From NCBI RefSeq assembly GCF_000941055.1, contig NZ_CP007202.1:1484001-1548000 (forward strand): a DNA stretch of 64,000 bases. Direction: 5' to 3'. Position numbers and translations under genes: made by a program. Shown here one piece after another: positions 33,687 through 43,345 of this stretch. The stretch is from Siansivirga zeaxanthinifaciens CC-SAMT-1 (GTDB lineage: Bacteria > Bacteroidota > Bacteroidia > Flavobacteriales > Flavobacteriaceae). The notes under the pieces are model-generated. The model was not told the origin of the DNA. It made no database searches and saw only the letters and a program-made list of their open reading frames with translations. Positions within the stretch are counted from its first letter, which is position 1. Every line of letters starts with the position of its first letter.

Positions 33687-34298
33687 TTAGGCTATGTTTT
33701 CTAAGCCACCCGGAAAAGGCCTGTAAGCGTAATATTGTAAAACTTCTTCTATTGCTAATTTTAAAGCCTGGTTTATATGTGTAATTATGTTGCCTAGTTT
33801 AAAATCTATTTGCGATAACTGCATGTAGTAATCTGTGAACATAGGCACATAAAGTCCGTTTGCGATAGCTTCATTGGCGTTTTTTACACCTTCAATTTGA
33901 TTTTCTTTAATAATTTTACAAGTAACCAAACGTTGTTTGCCGTACTTATCTCGCGTAGCGGCGTATCCAAAAAGTCTGCAAATTAACCCACGGTATTTAT
34001 AGTTGTTACAACGTCCTAAAGTATTATCGATAACATTTAACGAACTGTAAAGATGGCAAAGTGAATTTTTTTCTTTGGTTTTTAACTCTGCCAAAGTGCT
34101 TTCGGCTTGACCAATTAAAAATAAATGAAACGCTAAAGGAAGCATTTCTAATGGAGAAGCTTCAATGCTTGGGTTGGTACAGCAGTTACCACAACCCGTT
34201 AAACAATGCAAGTGTGTTTTGTTTTGAAATTCTGAAATTTCTAAATCAAGTTGTTCGAATAAATTCAGAACAGCCCTTACTTTGCGTTCAATAGACAT
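33687..34298 (-). CDS. YkgJ-family cysteine-cluster protein
   Basis: A 203-residue protein with the metal-binding pattern CLTGCGNCC near the N-terminus and CNNYKYRGLICRLFGY plus VTCKI further on, the CxxCxxCC/CPxL-type cluster of the YkgJ family. It is thought to bind zinc or Fe-S. It lies 22 bp upstream of the radical SAM gene on the same strand, so it may be a cluster donor or partner for that enzyme; this is inferred from the pairing. Confidence 0.88.
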   Translation of the reverse strand: MSIERKVRAVLNLFEQLDLEISEFQNKTHLHCLTGCGNCCTNPSIEASPLEMLPLAFHLFLIGQAESTLAELKTKEKNSLCHLYSSLNVIDNTLGRCNNYKYRGLICRLFGYAATRDKYGKQRLVTCKIIKENQIEGVKNANEAIANGLYVPMFTDYYMQLSQIDFKLGNIITHINQALKLAIEEVLQYYAYRPFPGGLENIA

Positions 34299-34373
34299 TA
34301 GTGAAATTTTTATCGAATGTACGCTATATTATGATTCAATTTTTAGTTGTTAATTTCTTTTTTTTGAAGAAGA

Positions 34374-34405
34374 AAAAAACCACCTCTTTAAGTGGAGGTG
34401 GTTTT
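34374..34405 (-). terminator. Terminator of htpG
   Basis: AAAACCACCTC / GAGGTGGTTTT with an 8-nt loop, U-rich on the minus strand; it lies past the htpG stop. Confidence 0.85.
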
Positions 34406-34449
34406 GGAAATATATAGAATACTGAACATGTTCAGCATGACAAAGCCTG

Positions 34450-36357
34450 TTACTTAATCATTTGATAACTGCGTTTAATAAATTCGCTAAGTTCTTTTCC
34501 TTTTAGTAAACCTTGCGCTAAACGTGCTAAATCTAAACTCTGATTAATTAAACGCTCTTGGTTTTCTTTGTCTTCGGTAGCTAAAATATCGCTAACTAAT
34601 GCCGAATTGGTGTTTACAACCAAGTTGTACATTTCTGGCATGTTTCCAAACATATTCATACCGCCACCTGTAGCTTGCATTTCTTTCATACGGCGCATAA
34701 ATTCTGGTTGGGTGATTATAAATGGCGATGCTTCGCTATCCATAGCTTCTAATTGTACCATGAATTTTTCAGAAGGAATAACTTCTTTTAATAAATCTTC
34801 CAGCGTTTTTTTCTGTTCATCGTCTAATTTAGAAATGGCACTTTCATCTTTCTTAATTAAATTATCAATGTGATCGCCATCTACACGTGCAAAAGAAATA
34901 TTCTCTTTGGTGCTTTCTAATTTCTGAATTAAATGCGATACAATAGGCGAATCTAACAGTAAAACTTCATAGTTTTTAGCTTTAGCAGCCTCGATATAGG
35001 TGTGTTGCGCATCTTTATCGGATGCATAAAGAATAACCAATTTACCGTCTTTATCGGTTTGATTTGCTTTTATTTTATTGAATAATTCTTCGTAGGTGTA
35101 ATATGTATCATCTACTGTTGGGTATAATGCAAAAGCATCGGCTTTTTCGAAGAATTTTTCTTCTGAAAGCATACCGTATTCAATCACAATTTTTATATCG
35201 TTCCATTTAGCTTCAAATTCCTCACGATTGTTGTTGAAAAGTGATTTTAATTTATCGGCTACTTTTCTGGTAATATAAGATGAAATCTTTTTAACAGCAC
35301 CATCGGCTTGAAGGTAAGAACGCGATACGTTTAATGGAATATCTGGTGAATCGATAACACCACGAAGCATAGTTAAAAACTCAGGAACAATACCTTCTAC
35401 ATTATCGGTAACATATACCTGGTTTTGATATAACTGAATTTTATCTTTTTGGATGTTCATATCCTGACCCATCTTTGGGAAATATAAAATTCCTGTAAGA
35501 TTGAACGGATAATCAACATTTAAGTGAATATTGAATAAAGGCTCTTCGAATTGCATTGGGTACAATTCGCGATAGAAGTTTTTATAATCTTCATCTTCTA
35601 AATCGGCTGGTTGTTTTGTCCAAGCAGGATTCGGATTGTTAATAATATTGTCTACCGTAATTTTACGCTGAGGTTCTTTGGTTTCTTTACCGTCTTTGTC
35701 TGTAATAGTTGCTGGTTCGTGGTCTGGATCGTTTATTTCTTTAGTTCCAAATTTAATTGGAATAGGCATAAACTTATTGTATTTTAAAAGCAGCTCACGA
35801 ATACGAGATTCTTCAAGAAATTCGGTTGAGTCTTCTGCAATGTGAAGAATAATCTCGGTACCTCTGTCTTCTTTAGTGCCTTCTTCTAGCGTGAATTCTG
35901 GCGAACCGTCGCAAGTCCAATGTGCCGCAAGAGCACCTGTATGCGATTTGGTTAAAATTTCAACCTTTTCGGCAACCATAAATGCCGAGTAAAATCCGAG
36001 ACCAAAATGACCAATAATACCAGCATCTTTAGCAGAATCTTTATATTTATCTAGAAACTCTTCGGCACCAGAAAATGCCACTTGGTTAATGTATTTTTCA
36101 ACTTCTTCGGCAGTCATACCTAAACCTTGGTCTATAATATGAAGCTTTTTGCCTTCTTTATCAATTTTAACTTCTATTTGAGGATTGCCATATTCCGATT
36201 TAGACTCTCCAATGCTTGTTAAATGCTTTAGTTTTAATGTTGCATCTGTACCATTACTAATTAACTCACGTAAAAATATTTCGTGGTCGCTGTATAAGAA
36301 TTTTTTAATAAGCGGAAAGATATTCTCTACCGATACATTAATGTTTCCTGTTGCCAT
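34450..36357 (-). CDS. htpG: Chaperone HtpG (Hsp90)
   Basis: A 635-residue bacterial Hsp90. The GHKL ATPase motifs are present: ENIFPLIKKFLYSDHEIFLRELISN (Glu and Asn), IDQGLGMT with the nucleotide-binding Asp, and IIGHFGLGFYSAFMV. The middle domain contains SRSYLQAD with the ATP-contacting Arg. A C-terminal dimerisation domain follows. ATP-driven clamp chaperone for stress-damaged proteins. A TGACA-type repeat lies upstream and may be a stress-linked site. Confidence 0.97.
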   Translation of the reverse strand: MATGNINVSVENIFPLIKKFLYSDHEIFLRELISNGTDATLKLKHLTSIGESKSEYGNPQIEVKIDKEGKKLHIIDQGLGMTAEEVEKYINQVAFSGAEEFLDKYKDSAKDAGIIGHFGLGFYSAFMVAEKVEILTKSHTGALAAHWTCDGSPEFTLEEGTKEDRGTEIILHIAEDSTEFLEESRIRELLLKYNKFMPIPIKFGTKEINDPDHEPATITDKDGKETKEPQRKITVDNIINNPNPAWTKQPADLEDEDYKNFYRELYPMQFEEPLFNIHLNVDYPFNLTGILYFPKMGQDMNIQKDKIQLYQNQVYVTDNVEGIVPEFLTMLRGVIDSPDIPLNVSRSYLQADGAVKKISSYITRKVADKLKSLFNNNREEFEAKWNDIKIVIEYGMLSEEKFFEKADAFALYPTVDDTYYTYEELFNKIKANQTDKDGKLVILYASDKDAQHTYIEAAKAKNYEVLLLDSPIVSHLIQKLESTKENISFARVDGDHIDNLIKKDESAISKLDDEQKKTLEDLLKEVIPSEKFMVQLEAMDSEASPFIITQPEFMRRMKEMQATGGGMNMFGNMPEMYNLVVNTNSALVSDILATEDKENQERLINQSLDLARLAQGLLKGKELSEFIKRSYQMIK

Positions 36358-36451
36358 AATTGATTTCTATTTTTTTTTCCGCGAAAGCGAAAACTGTTTA
36401 ACTTAATTTTATAAAATGATTTTAGTCAAAAAAAGTACCAAGACTTAAAAA

Positions 36452-36466
36452 GTGACAAACTGACAC
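36452..36466. promoter_or_regulatory. TGACA direct repeat upstream of htpG
   Basis: GTGACAAACTGACAC holds two TGACA words 8 bp apart, about 95 bp upstream of the htpG start and 85 bp upstream of fabH, in the divergent control region. A role in stress control of htpG is a guess. Confidence 0.3.
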
Positions 36467-36550
36467 TGTTTTAATTTTACTGAAGTATAATTTCTAGTTT
36501 GATATTTACTTATAGTTGTTGTACTTTGTGTTACTAAAACTAAATATGAT

Positions 36551-37561
36551 ATGTACAATTCTAAAATAATTGGCTTAGGTAAATATGTGCCAGACAATGT
36601 AGTTACAAATAACGATTTGTCTAAAATGATGGATACCAATGATGCATGGATACAAGAGCGCACAGGCATTAAGGAACGCCGTTGGGTAAAAGAAGGTTCT
36701 GGCGACACTACAGCAACTATGGGCGTTAAGGCAGCGAAAATCGCCATTGAACGCGCTGGAATTGATAAAGATGATATCGATTTTATTGTGTTTGCTACGT
36801 TGAGTCCCGATATGTATTTTCCTGGTCCTGGCGTGCAAGTACAGCATGCTTTGGGTATTAAAACAGTTGGCGCCTTAGATGTACGTAACCAATGTTCGGG
36901 CTTTGTATATGCGCTGTCGGTTGCCGATAATTTTATTAAAACGGGCATGTATAAAAATATACTTGTTATTGGTAGTGAATTGCATTCGCATGGTTTAGAC
37001 AAAACAACTCGCGGAAGAAGTGTATCGGTTATTTTTGGAGATGGAGCCGGGGCTGCCGTTTTAACACGCGAAGAAAATAATAGCAAAGGCATTTTATCGA
37101 CCCATTTACACAGTGAAGGCGAACATGCCGAAGAATTGGTACTTATTGCCCCCGGGCTGGGTAAGCGTTGGGTGAATGACATTTTAAAAGATAACGACCC
37201 TAACGACGAAAGTTATTTTCCTTACATGAATGGACAATTTGTATTTAAAAATGCGGTGGTTCGTTTTAGTGAAGTCATTATGGAAGGTTTAATTAAAAAT
37301 AATCTTCAGGTGGATGCTATTGATATGTTAATTCCGCATCAGGCCAATTTGAGGATTGCACAGTTTATTCAGAAAAAGTTTAAACTTAATGACGATCAGG
37401 TTTTTAATAATATTCAAAAGTATGGAAACACCACAGCAGCTTCGATTCCTATAGCTTTAACAGAAGCATGGGAAGAAGGTAAAATAAAAGAAGGTGATAC
37501 CGTTGTATTGGCAGCCTTTGGAAGTGGTTTTACTTGGGGTAGTGTCATTATTAAATGGTAA
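36551..37561 (+). CDS. fabH: 3-oxoacyl-ACP synthase III (KAS III) family
   Basis: A 336-residue thiolase-fold enzyme. The catalytic triad is visible: Cys in VRNQCSGFVYAL, His in IPHQANLRI and Asn in YGNTTAASIP. The opening GLGKYVPDNVVTNNDL and the glycine-rich end VLAAFGSGFTWGSVIIKW fit FabH. It joins acetyl-CoA (or a branched acyl-CoA) to malonyl-ACP to start fatty acid synthesis. Bacteroidetes often have more than one such gene, so a secondary-metabolite role cannot be excluded. It is divergent from htpG. Confidence 0.9.
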   Translation: MYNSKIIGLGKYVPDNVVTNNDLSKMMDTNDAWIQERTGIKERRWVKEGSGDTTATMGVKAAKIAIERAGIDKDDIDFIVFATLSPDMYFPGPGVQVQHALGIKTVGALDVRNQCSGFVYALSVADNFIKTGMYKNILVIGSELHSHGLDKTTRGRSVSVIFGDGAGAAVLTREENNSKGILSTHLHSEGEHAEELVLIAPGLGKRWVNDILKDNDPNDESYFPYMNGQFVFKNAVVRFSEVIMEGLIKNNLQVDAIDMLIPHQANLRIAQFIQKKFKLNDDQVFNNIQKYGNTTAASIPIALTEAWEEGKIKEGDTVVLAAFGSGFTWGSVIIKW

Positions 37562-37570
37562 AACAATATT

Positions 37571-37603
37571 AAAAAACCCAAAACGAAGTGGTTTTGGGTT
37601 TTT
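37571..37603 (+). terminator. Terminator of fabH
   Basis: AAAAACCCAAAAC / GTTTTGGGTTTTT with a 6-nt loop, 10 bp past the stop codon. Confidence 0.88.
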
Positions 37604-38171
37604 CTAGCTATTAATCAACTTCAACTAACACTAAAAAATTGTGAAGAATCATACTTATAACACGTAAAAACTTCCAAATTATTGTATTAACCTTGTTTTT
37701 TTAACTTCATTTAACATTAAAAAAAAACCGAAACAAAAATTGTTTCGAGTTTATCTAAAAAAACACACAAACTTTACTAAATTTTATAATGTGAAGGTGA
37801 CTAACTCTAAATAATTATATATTGTATGTAGTAGTTATGTATGTTTTTTTGTAACGTATGGTTTACAATTTTATTGTACGAAAAAGTAATTTTTTTTAAT
37901 TATATATAAAAAAAACCATCAATGTTACTTGATGGTTTTTTACAAAGCATATTAATTGAAGTAAGTATTTCTTAGGGGAATTATCTAATATTTTGTTTAA
38001 TTTAAAGAGTGACTAATTCAAATAAAATGAAACAGATAAATATTAGATGAGGTTTAATTTAATTATTTAATTTGAATTAATCAAGATAAAAATGCATAAA
38101 CTTCACATTTTCAATATGTTTTGGGTGTTTTCCCCTCGTTTTTCATCAAAAAAATTAAAAAAATAAGTAAT
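37604..38171. other. 568-bp intergenic stretch with a second terminator
   Basis: No ORF of note. It holds a small hairpin CGAAACAA / TTGTTTCG near 37730-37750 and a full terminator at 37911-37941, so a plus-strand transcript of up to about 300 nt could lie between the two terminators. I cannot see a good TAnnTTTG box to support it. The remaining sequence is A/T-rich. Confidence 0.4.
37911..37941 (+). terminator. Orphan terminator hairpin
   Basis: AAAAACCATCAA / TTGATGGTTTTTT with a 6-nt loop. It is 350 bp from the end of fabH, which already has its own terminator, and 230 bp before the next gene. Which transcript it ends is unknown. Confidence 0.8.
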
Positions 38172-38534
38172 ATGAATAAAAAAACTTTAGTAGTAGGAGC
38201 TTCATTAAAACCAGATAGGTATTCAAATTTTGCTATTCGAAAATTAAAAAATTCAAATATTGAAGTTGTGGCATTGGGTTTGAAATCTGGTGAGGTTGCT
38301 GGTGTTTTTATCTCTAAAGATTTGGTCGATTATAAAGACATTCATACGGTTACGTTATATCTTAATCCTCAAAATCAAATAGCTTACTACGATTATATTG
38401 TATCGTTAAAGCCAAAACGTGTAATTTTTAACCCAGGTACAGAAAATTCCGAATTTTATAAAATTTTAGATGAAAACAACATAAATTATGAGGTGGCTTG
38501 CACCTTAGTTTTGCTTTCTACTAATCAATTTTAA
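38172..38534 (+). CDS. CoA-binding domain protein (YccU-like)
   Basis: I use the ATG at 38172 (MNKKTLVVGASLKPDRYS) since family members begin there. The 120-residue protein is a Rossmann-type CoA-binding domain: GASLKPDRYSNFAIRKL, VVALGLKSGEV, VTLYLNPQNQ, KPKRVIFNPGTEN and YEVACTLVLL. The role of YccU proteins is unknown. The last 30 bp overlap the convergent symporter gene, so the transcripts are antisense at their ends. Confidence 0.88.
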   Translation: MNKKTLVVGASLKPDRYSNFAIRKLKNSNIEVVALGLKSGEVAGVFISKDLVDYKDIHTVTLYLNPQNQIAYYDYIVSLKPKRVIFNPGTENSEFYKILDENNINYEVACTLVLLSTNQF

Positions 38535-39953
38535 ACCAATAAAAGTTAATAAGCCATTAATTAAAAGGATTTCAAAACCAATTTGATAGCCATTAAGTAA
38601 ATCGGGCGAATATTTATTTATATAAAATGATAGGATTGGAGCAATTAAAGCTATAATCCAAACGTATTTATCTTTAATTTCAGATTTTGTTAAAATTCCG
38701 AATGCAAATAAACCTAGCAACGGACCATAAGTGTATCCAGCGGCTTTAAATAATTCCCAAATTACAGAAACGTCTTTAAAAAGCGCATCAAAAATAATAA
38801 TCACAATTACCAATAAAGCGCTTATAAAACCATGAATTTGTTTCCGTATTCTTTTTTGTGAAGCCTCTGGTTTTTTGTCAATTTCAACAATATCAATACA
38901 AAAAGCGGTGGTTAACGATGTTAAAGCCGAATCTGCACTGCTGTAGGCTGCAGCGATAAGACCTAGAATAAAAAATCCCGATGTTACCATGCCAATCTCT
39001 GGTAACATGGCTATGGTAGGGAAGAGGTTATCTTTACTAACTAAGAGGTTATGTGAACTTGCATATTGGGTAAGCAACAATCCCAGAATTAAAAAAAGGA
39101 TGTTTACAAAAATTAAAACGACACTAAATGAGATCATGTTTTTTTGTGCGTCCTTAATATTTTTGCAGGTTAGGTTTTTTTGCATCATATCCTGGTCTAA
39201 TCCTGTCATTGTAATGGTTATAAACATGCCAGATAAAAAGCTTTTAATAAAAAATTGGGGGTCGTTTATGTTTTCAAAAAAGAAAACTTTAGATAAAGCA
39301 CTTTCTTTAACATTGGTGTAGATATCTGAAATACTATTTAAATCTAATGCCGAAGCCAAAAAACTTATAGTAACCACCACAGAAACAAGCATGAAAAGTG
39401 TTTGTAGTGTATCTGTAAAAATAATCGTTTTAATACCGCCTTTAAACGTGTAAAGCCAAATAAGAAGTATGGTTATAATTACCGTTATAAAGAAGGGAAT
39501 GTGAAAGTGGTTAAAAACTAATAACTGTAAAACTTTTGCAACCAAAAACAATCTAAAAGAGGCGCCAACAATTCTTGAAATTAAAAAGGCGGTAGAGCCT
39601 GTTTTGTAGCTGGTTACCCCAAACCGATCTCTTAAATAGGTGTAGATAGAAGTTAAATTAAGTTTGTAATAAATAGGTAAAAGCACGTAGGCGATTACTA
39701 AGTATCCAAAAAAATACCCAAAAACCACTTGTAAATACCCAAATTGATTGGCTTCTACAGCACCGGGAACCGATATAAAGGTAACGCCCGATAGTGAAGC
39801 GCCAATCATGCCAAATGCTACTAAATACCATGGTGCCGATTTATTGGCTTTAAAAAAGGCTTCGTTAGAGTCTTCCTTTCCTGTGAAATAAGAAATTAGT
39901 ATTAATACAATAAAATAGGCAGCAATAAGAAATAAGATTTGCGTAGCAGACAT
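38505..39953 (-). CDS. Sodium:solute symporter (SSS family)
   Basis: A 482-residue membrane protein with about 13 hydrophobic helices. The family signature region is visible in SGVTFISVPGAVEANQFGYLQVVFGYFFGY and in GLIAAAYSSADSALTSLTTAFCID, which holds the Na2-site Ser residues. The substrate (sugar, amino acid, carboxylate) cannot be read from the sequence. It may share 3' control with the overlapping CoA-binding gene. Confidence 0.92.
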   Translation of the reverse strand: MSATQILFLIAAYFIVLILISYFTGKEDSNEAFFKANKSAPWYLVAFGMIGASLSGVTFISVPGAVEANQFGYLQVVFGYFFGYLVIAYVLLPIYYKLNLTSIYTYLRDRFGVTSYKTGSTAFLISRIVGASFRLFLVAKVLQLLVFNHFHIPFFITVIITILLIWLYTFKGGIKTIIFTDTLQTLFMLVSVVVTISFLASALDLNSISDIYTNVKESALSKVFFFENINDPQFFIKSFLSGMFITITMTGLDQDMMQKNLTCKNIKDAQKNMISFSVVLIFVNILFLILGLLLTQYASSHNLLVSKDNLFPTIAMLPEIGMVTSGFFILGLIAAAYSSADSALTSLTTAFCIDIVEIDKKPEASQKRIRKQIHGFISALLVIVIIIFDALFKDVSVIWELFKAAGYTYGPLLGLFAFGILTKSEIKDKYVWIIALIAPILSFYINKYSPDLLNGYQIGFEILLINGLLTFIGLKLISRKQN

Positions 39954-40068
39954 TTATTTTGAATTTTCAGCCAAAATACAAAATAGTTTAAAGCTATCGG
40001 GGTCAAATTTTTATATTAAAAGCCAATCGGTTATTTGAATTTATTTTAAATGTGTTAAATTCGCAGCC

Positions 40069-40686
40069 ATGGAATTTTCATCGAAGTTGTTAGAACGAGC
40101 AGTTAACGAAATGTCGCAATTACCTGGTATTGGTAAGCGTACGGCATTGCGTTTGGTTTTGCATATGTTAAAACAACCCAAAGAGCAAGCAACAGCCCTA
40201 TCTGAAGCCTTGCTTAATATGCGAAACGACGTTAAGTTTTGTAAGTCGTGTTATAATATTAGCGATGTAGAAATTTGTGAAATATGTTCCAATCCCGTTA
40301 GAGATCAATCTATTGTATGTGTTGTTGAAGATGTTCGCGACGTTATGGCTATTGAAAACACAAATTCCTTTAAAGGCTTATACCATGTTCTTGGTGGCAA
40401 AATTTCACCAATGGATGGTATTGGACCTCATGATTTAAATGTACAGTCTCTAGTAGATAAAGTGAAAGAAGGTAAAATAAAAGAATTGTTTTTTGCGTTA
40501 AGTTCTACTATGGAAGGTGACACAACCAATTTTTATATTTTTAAACAAATTCAAGACTATAATATTTTTACTTCAACTATTGCCAGAGGAATCTCTGTAG
40601 GTGACGAATTAGAGTATGCCGACGAAATTACCTTAAGCAGAAGTATAGTAAATCGTGTGCCTTTTGAGAATTCTTTAAAACTTTAA
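40069..40686 (+). CDS. recR: Recombination protein RecR
   Basis: A 205-residue protein acting with RecF/RecO to load RecA at gaps. The N-terminal HhH stretch ([20 protein letters not shown]), the C4 zinc motif ([16 protein letters not shown]), and the Toprim domain ([33 protein letters not shown]) are all in place. Length normal. It precedes a glycosyltransferase gene by 56 bp. Confidence 0.97.
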   Translation: MEFSSKLLERAVNEMSQLPGIGKRTALRLVLHMLKQPKEQATALSEALLNMRNDVKFCKSCYNISDVEICEICSNPVRDQSIVCVVEDVRDVMAIENTNSFKGLYHVLGGKISPMDGIGPHDLNVQSLVDKVKEGKIKELFFALSSTMEGDTTNFYIFKQIQDYNIFTSTIARGISVGDELEYADEITLSRSIVNRVPFENSLKL

Positions 40687-40742
40687 ATTCATTTATATAT
40701 TGAAAATTAACCAAAAAGCGACCCTAAAATATTAATAGCCAA

Positions 40743-41846
40743 TTGAAACTTTCGGTAATCATTTTAAATTATAACGTACGCCACTTTTTAGAATTATGTA
40801 TAAAAAGTGTACAGGCTGCCATAAAAAATCTTGACGCAGAGATTATAGTGGTCGATAACAATTCCAAAGACCATAGTTGCGATATGGTCCTTAAATTATT
40901 TCCCGAAATACTTTTAATACAAAACAAAGAAAATTTAGGCTTTTCTAAAGCCAATAATTTAGCCGTAGCACAAGCAAAAGGCGAGTTTATTTGTATATTA
41001 AATCCAGATACTGTTGTAGCCGAAGATACGTTTGATGCCTTATTAAAATTTTCTCAAAGCAAAGATAAATTAGGAATAGTAGGCTGTAAACTGGTTAATG
41101 GTTCCGGTCTTTTTTTACCAGAAAGCAAACGTAATATTCCTTATGTTAGTGTTTCATTAAGTAAAATATTAGGGCGACCAAAAAAATACTATGCGAATCA
41201 TCTAGAGGCCAATGCTGTTGGACAGGTTGATATTTTGGTTGGTGCATTTATGTTTTTAAAGAAAACCGTTTTTGATGAAGTACAAGGTTTTGACGAAGAT
41301 TATTTTATGTATGGCGAAGATATCGATTTGTCGTACAAGGTTTTAAAGGCGGGCTATAAAAATTACTATTTTGGAGAATTAACGGCGATTCATTTTAAAG
41401 GCGAAAGTACATTAAAAGATAAGCATTATGCCAGAAGGTTTTATGGTGCCATGCAAATTTTTTATGAAAAACATTTTAAAACAAACCTGTTTTTTGATTT
41501 GGTTGTTTGGCTTGGCATCAAGTTTTTCTATTTCTTCAGGAAAATTCCAAAAATTCACAAAAAGAATATTTCTAATTATGTTCTCATTTCAGATGAAATA
41601 AATGAAAATCTAAAGAATTCTTTAAAAAAACCATTGGTATTAAAGGATAAGTTAGATATAAACGAAGACAATATTGAGGTTATTTTGGACGGGAATTTTT
41701 TATCTTACAAAAAAATTATCCAACTCATTGAAGATAATTTTATAAGGAATAAAAAAGTGACTTATAAGATTTTACCCGAAAAATCTAAATTTATATTGGG
41801 TAGTGATAGCGGATTTGTAAGAGGTGAAATTCTAAAGTTTAAATAG
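40743..41846 (+). CDS. Family 2 glycosyltransferase (rhamnosyltransferase-like), TTG start
   Basis: A 367-residue GT-A enzyme: KLSVIILNYNVRHFLELCIKS, VVDNNSKDHS with the nucleotide-binding Asp, ENLGFSKANNLAV, CILNPDTVVAEDT as the DxD-type motif, and FDEDYFMYGEDIDLSYKV as the catalytic-base region. The only start that fits the fold is TTG at 40743; no ATG precedes it in frame. Bacteroidetes homologues are rhamnosyl- or mannosyltransferases for cell-surface glycans. The C-terminal 100 residues are less conserved. Confidence 0.9.
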   Translation: MKLSVIILNYNVRHFLELCIKSVQAAIKNLDAEIIVVDNNSKDHSCDMVLKLFPEILLIQNKENLGFSKANNLAVAQAKGEFICILNPDTVVAEDTFDALLKFSQSKDKLGIVGCKLVNGSGLFLPESKRNIPYVSVSLSKILGRPKKYYANHLEANAVGQVDILVGAFMFLKKTVFDEVQGFDEDYFMYGEDIDLSYKVLKAGYKNYYFGELTAIHFKGESTLKDKHYARRFYGAMQIFYEKHFKTNLFFDLVVWLGIKFFYFFRKIPKIHKKNISNYVLISDEINENLKNSLKKPLVLKDKLDINEDNIEVILDGNFLSYKKIIQLIEDNFIRNKKVTYKILPEKSKFILGSDSGFVRGEILKFK

Positions 41847-41887
41847 TTTTAGTTGAAAATTATTTAAAGGATTCCATGATTTTTAAG

Positions 41888-41895
41888 TAATTTTG
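41888..41895 (+). promoter_or_regulatory. Putative -7 promoter box of the E2 gene
   Basis: TAATTTTG matches TAnnTTTG, 37 bp upstream of the ATG at 41933. A weak -33 region precedes it. Confidence 0.5.
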
Positions 41896-41932
41896 CAAAC
41901 GGAATTAAAAAAGTAAGTATTACATTGTAAAT

Positions 41933-43345
41933 ATGGCAAGATTTGAACTGAAATTACCAAAAATGGGAGAAAGTGTTGCAGAAGCAACCATAACATCTTG
42001 GTTAAAAGAAGTTGGAGATACTGTAGAATTAGATGAAGCTGTACTTGAAATCGCAACCGATAAAGTCGATAGCGAAGTACCAAGTGAAGAAGAAGGTATC
42101 TTAGTTGAAAAATTATTTAAAGTAAATGATGTAGTTCAGGTAGGTCAGGTTGTTGCCATTATAGAAACAAGTTCTAATACGCCAAATAAAAATTTAGAAA
42201 TAGAAACAGAGTCTACACAAAATGTAGATTACCAAGATACCGTTTCAATAGATAAAGTCGTAGAAACTATTGTAAAAGCTAGAGAAGTTTTAGAGCCTGT
42301 CGTTTCTACTGATGATAGATTCTATTCGCCTTTAGTAAGAAACATAGCTAAAGAAGAAGGTGTTTCTCAAGAAGAATTAGATGCTTTAAAAGGAACAGGT
42401 AAAGATGGCCGTGTTACAAAAAATGATATATTAGATTACGTAGCTAATAGAGGTAATTTAAAACTTGACGCTTCTATAAAAGAAGTGCAACCCGCTCAAA
42501 CACCACCAAAAGCAGAGGCGGTTGTTCAAGCGGACGTGCCTCAGGAAAGAGTTGTTGAAGCAAAAGTAAATAACGAAAAAGTAGTTGAAGTTGTTTCTTC
42601 TGAAAAGGAAGCGACAAAAACCTTGCTTACAAACAGTGGCGACGAAATAATTGAAATGACCCGTATGGGAAAAATTATTTCTCATCATATGATGGAATCT
42701 ATTAATACTTCGGCTCATGTGCAAAGTTTTATTGAAGCCGATGTCACCAATGTTTGGAAATGGCGCGCAAAAGTTAAAGATGCCTTTGCTAAGCGCGAAG
42801 GCGAAAATTTAACCTTTACTCCAATTTTTATGGAGGTAATTGCCAAAGCACTTCGTGATTATCCATTAATGAATATCTCACTAGAAGGAGATAAAATAAT
42901 TAAAAAGAAACATATAAATTTAGGAATGGCAGCAGCGTTGCCGGATGGAAATTTAATTGTTCCTGTAATAAAAAATGCCGATCAGCTTAATTTGGTTGGA
43001 ATGACAAAACAGGTTAACGACCTGGCTAACAGAGCGAGAACTAATAAACTAAAACCAGACGAGATACAAGGTGGAACTTATACAGTTACCAATGTAGGTA
43101 GTTTTGGAAGTATTATGGGAACACCTATTATTAATCAGCCACAAGTTGGAATATTAGCCTTAGGAGCCATAAGAAAAATGCCTGCGGTAATTGAAACACC
43201 CGAAGGCGATTTTATAGGTATTCGTTATAAAATGATTTTATCGCACTCTTACGATCATCGCGTTGTTAATGGCGCTCTTGGTGGTATGTTTGTGAAAGCC
43301 GTTAAAGATTATTTAGAAGCTTGGGATATGAAAAGAGAAATTTAA
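41933..43345 (+). CDS. 2-oxoacid dehydrogenase complex E2, dihydrolipoyl acyltransferase
   Basis: A 470-residue protein: a lipoyl domain (residues 1-76; the lipoyl Lys in EIATDKVDSEVPSEE), a linker, a peripheral subunit-binding domain (YSPLVRNIAKEEGVSQEELDALK...GRVTKNDILDYV), a second Lys/Val/Glu-rich linker, and the catalytic acyltransferase domain with the HxxxDG-type centre in SHSYDHRVVNGALGG. The style fits the branched-chain (BkdB-like) or 2-oxoglutarate E2. E1 and E3 genes are not beside it. It ends 4 bp into the convergent glutaredoxin-like gene. Confidence 0.93.
   Translation: MARFELKLPKMGESVAEATITSWLKEVGDTVELDEAVLEIATDKVDSEVPSEEEGILVEKLFKVNDVVQVGQVVAIIETSSNTPNKNLEIETESTQNVDYQDTVSIDKVVETIVKAREVLEPVVSTDDRFYSPLVRNIAKEEGVSQEELDALKGTGKDGRVTKNDILDYVANRGNLKLDASIKEVQPAQTPPKAEAVVQADVPQERVVEAKVNNEKVVEVVSSEKEATKTLLTNSGDEIIEMTRMGKIISHHMMESINTSAHVQSFIEADVTNVWKWRAKVKDAFAKREGENLTFTPIFMEVIAKALRDYPLMNISLEGDKIIKKKHINLGMAAALPDGNLIVPVIKNADQLNLVGMTKQVNDLANRARTNKLKPDEIQGGTYTVTNVGSFGSIMGTPIINQPQVGILALGAIRKMPAVIETPEGDFIGIRYKMILSHSYDHRVVNGALGGMFVKAVKDYLEAWDMKREI

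Noticed and set aside
36445..37182. Minus-strand ORF of 245 codons opposite fabH
   Set aside because: It is fully covered by fabH, which has its catalytic triad; the antisense frame has biased Ser/Pro/Thr composition typical of a shadow frame.
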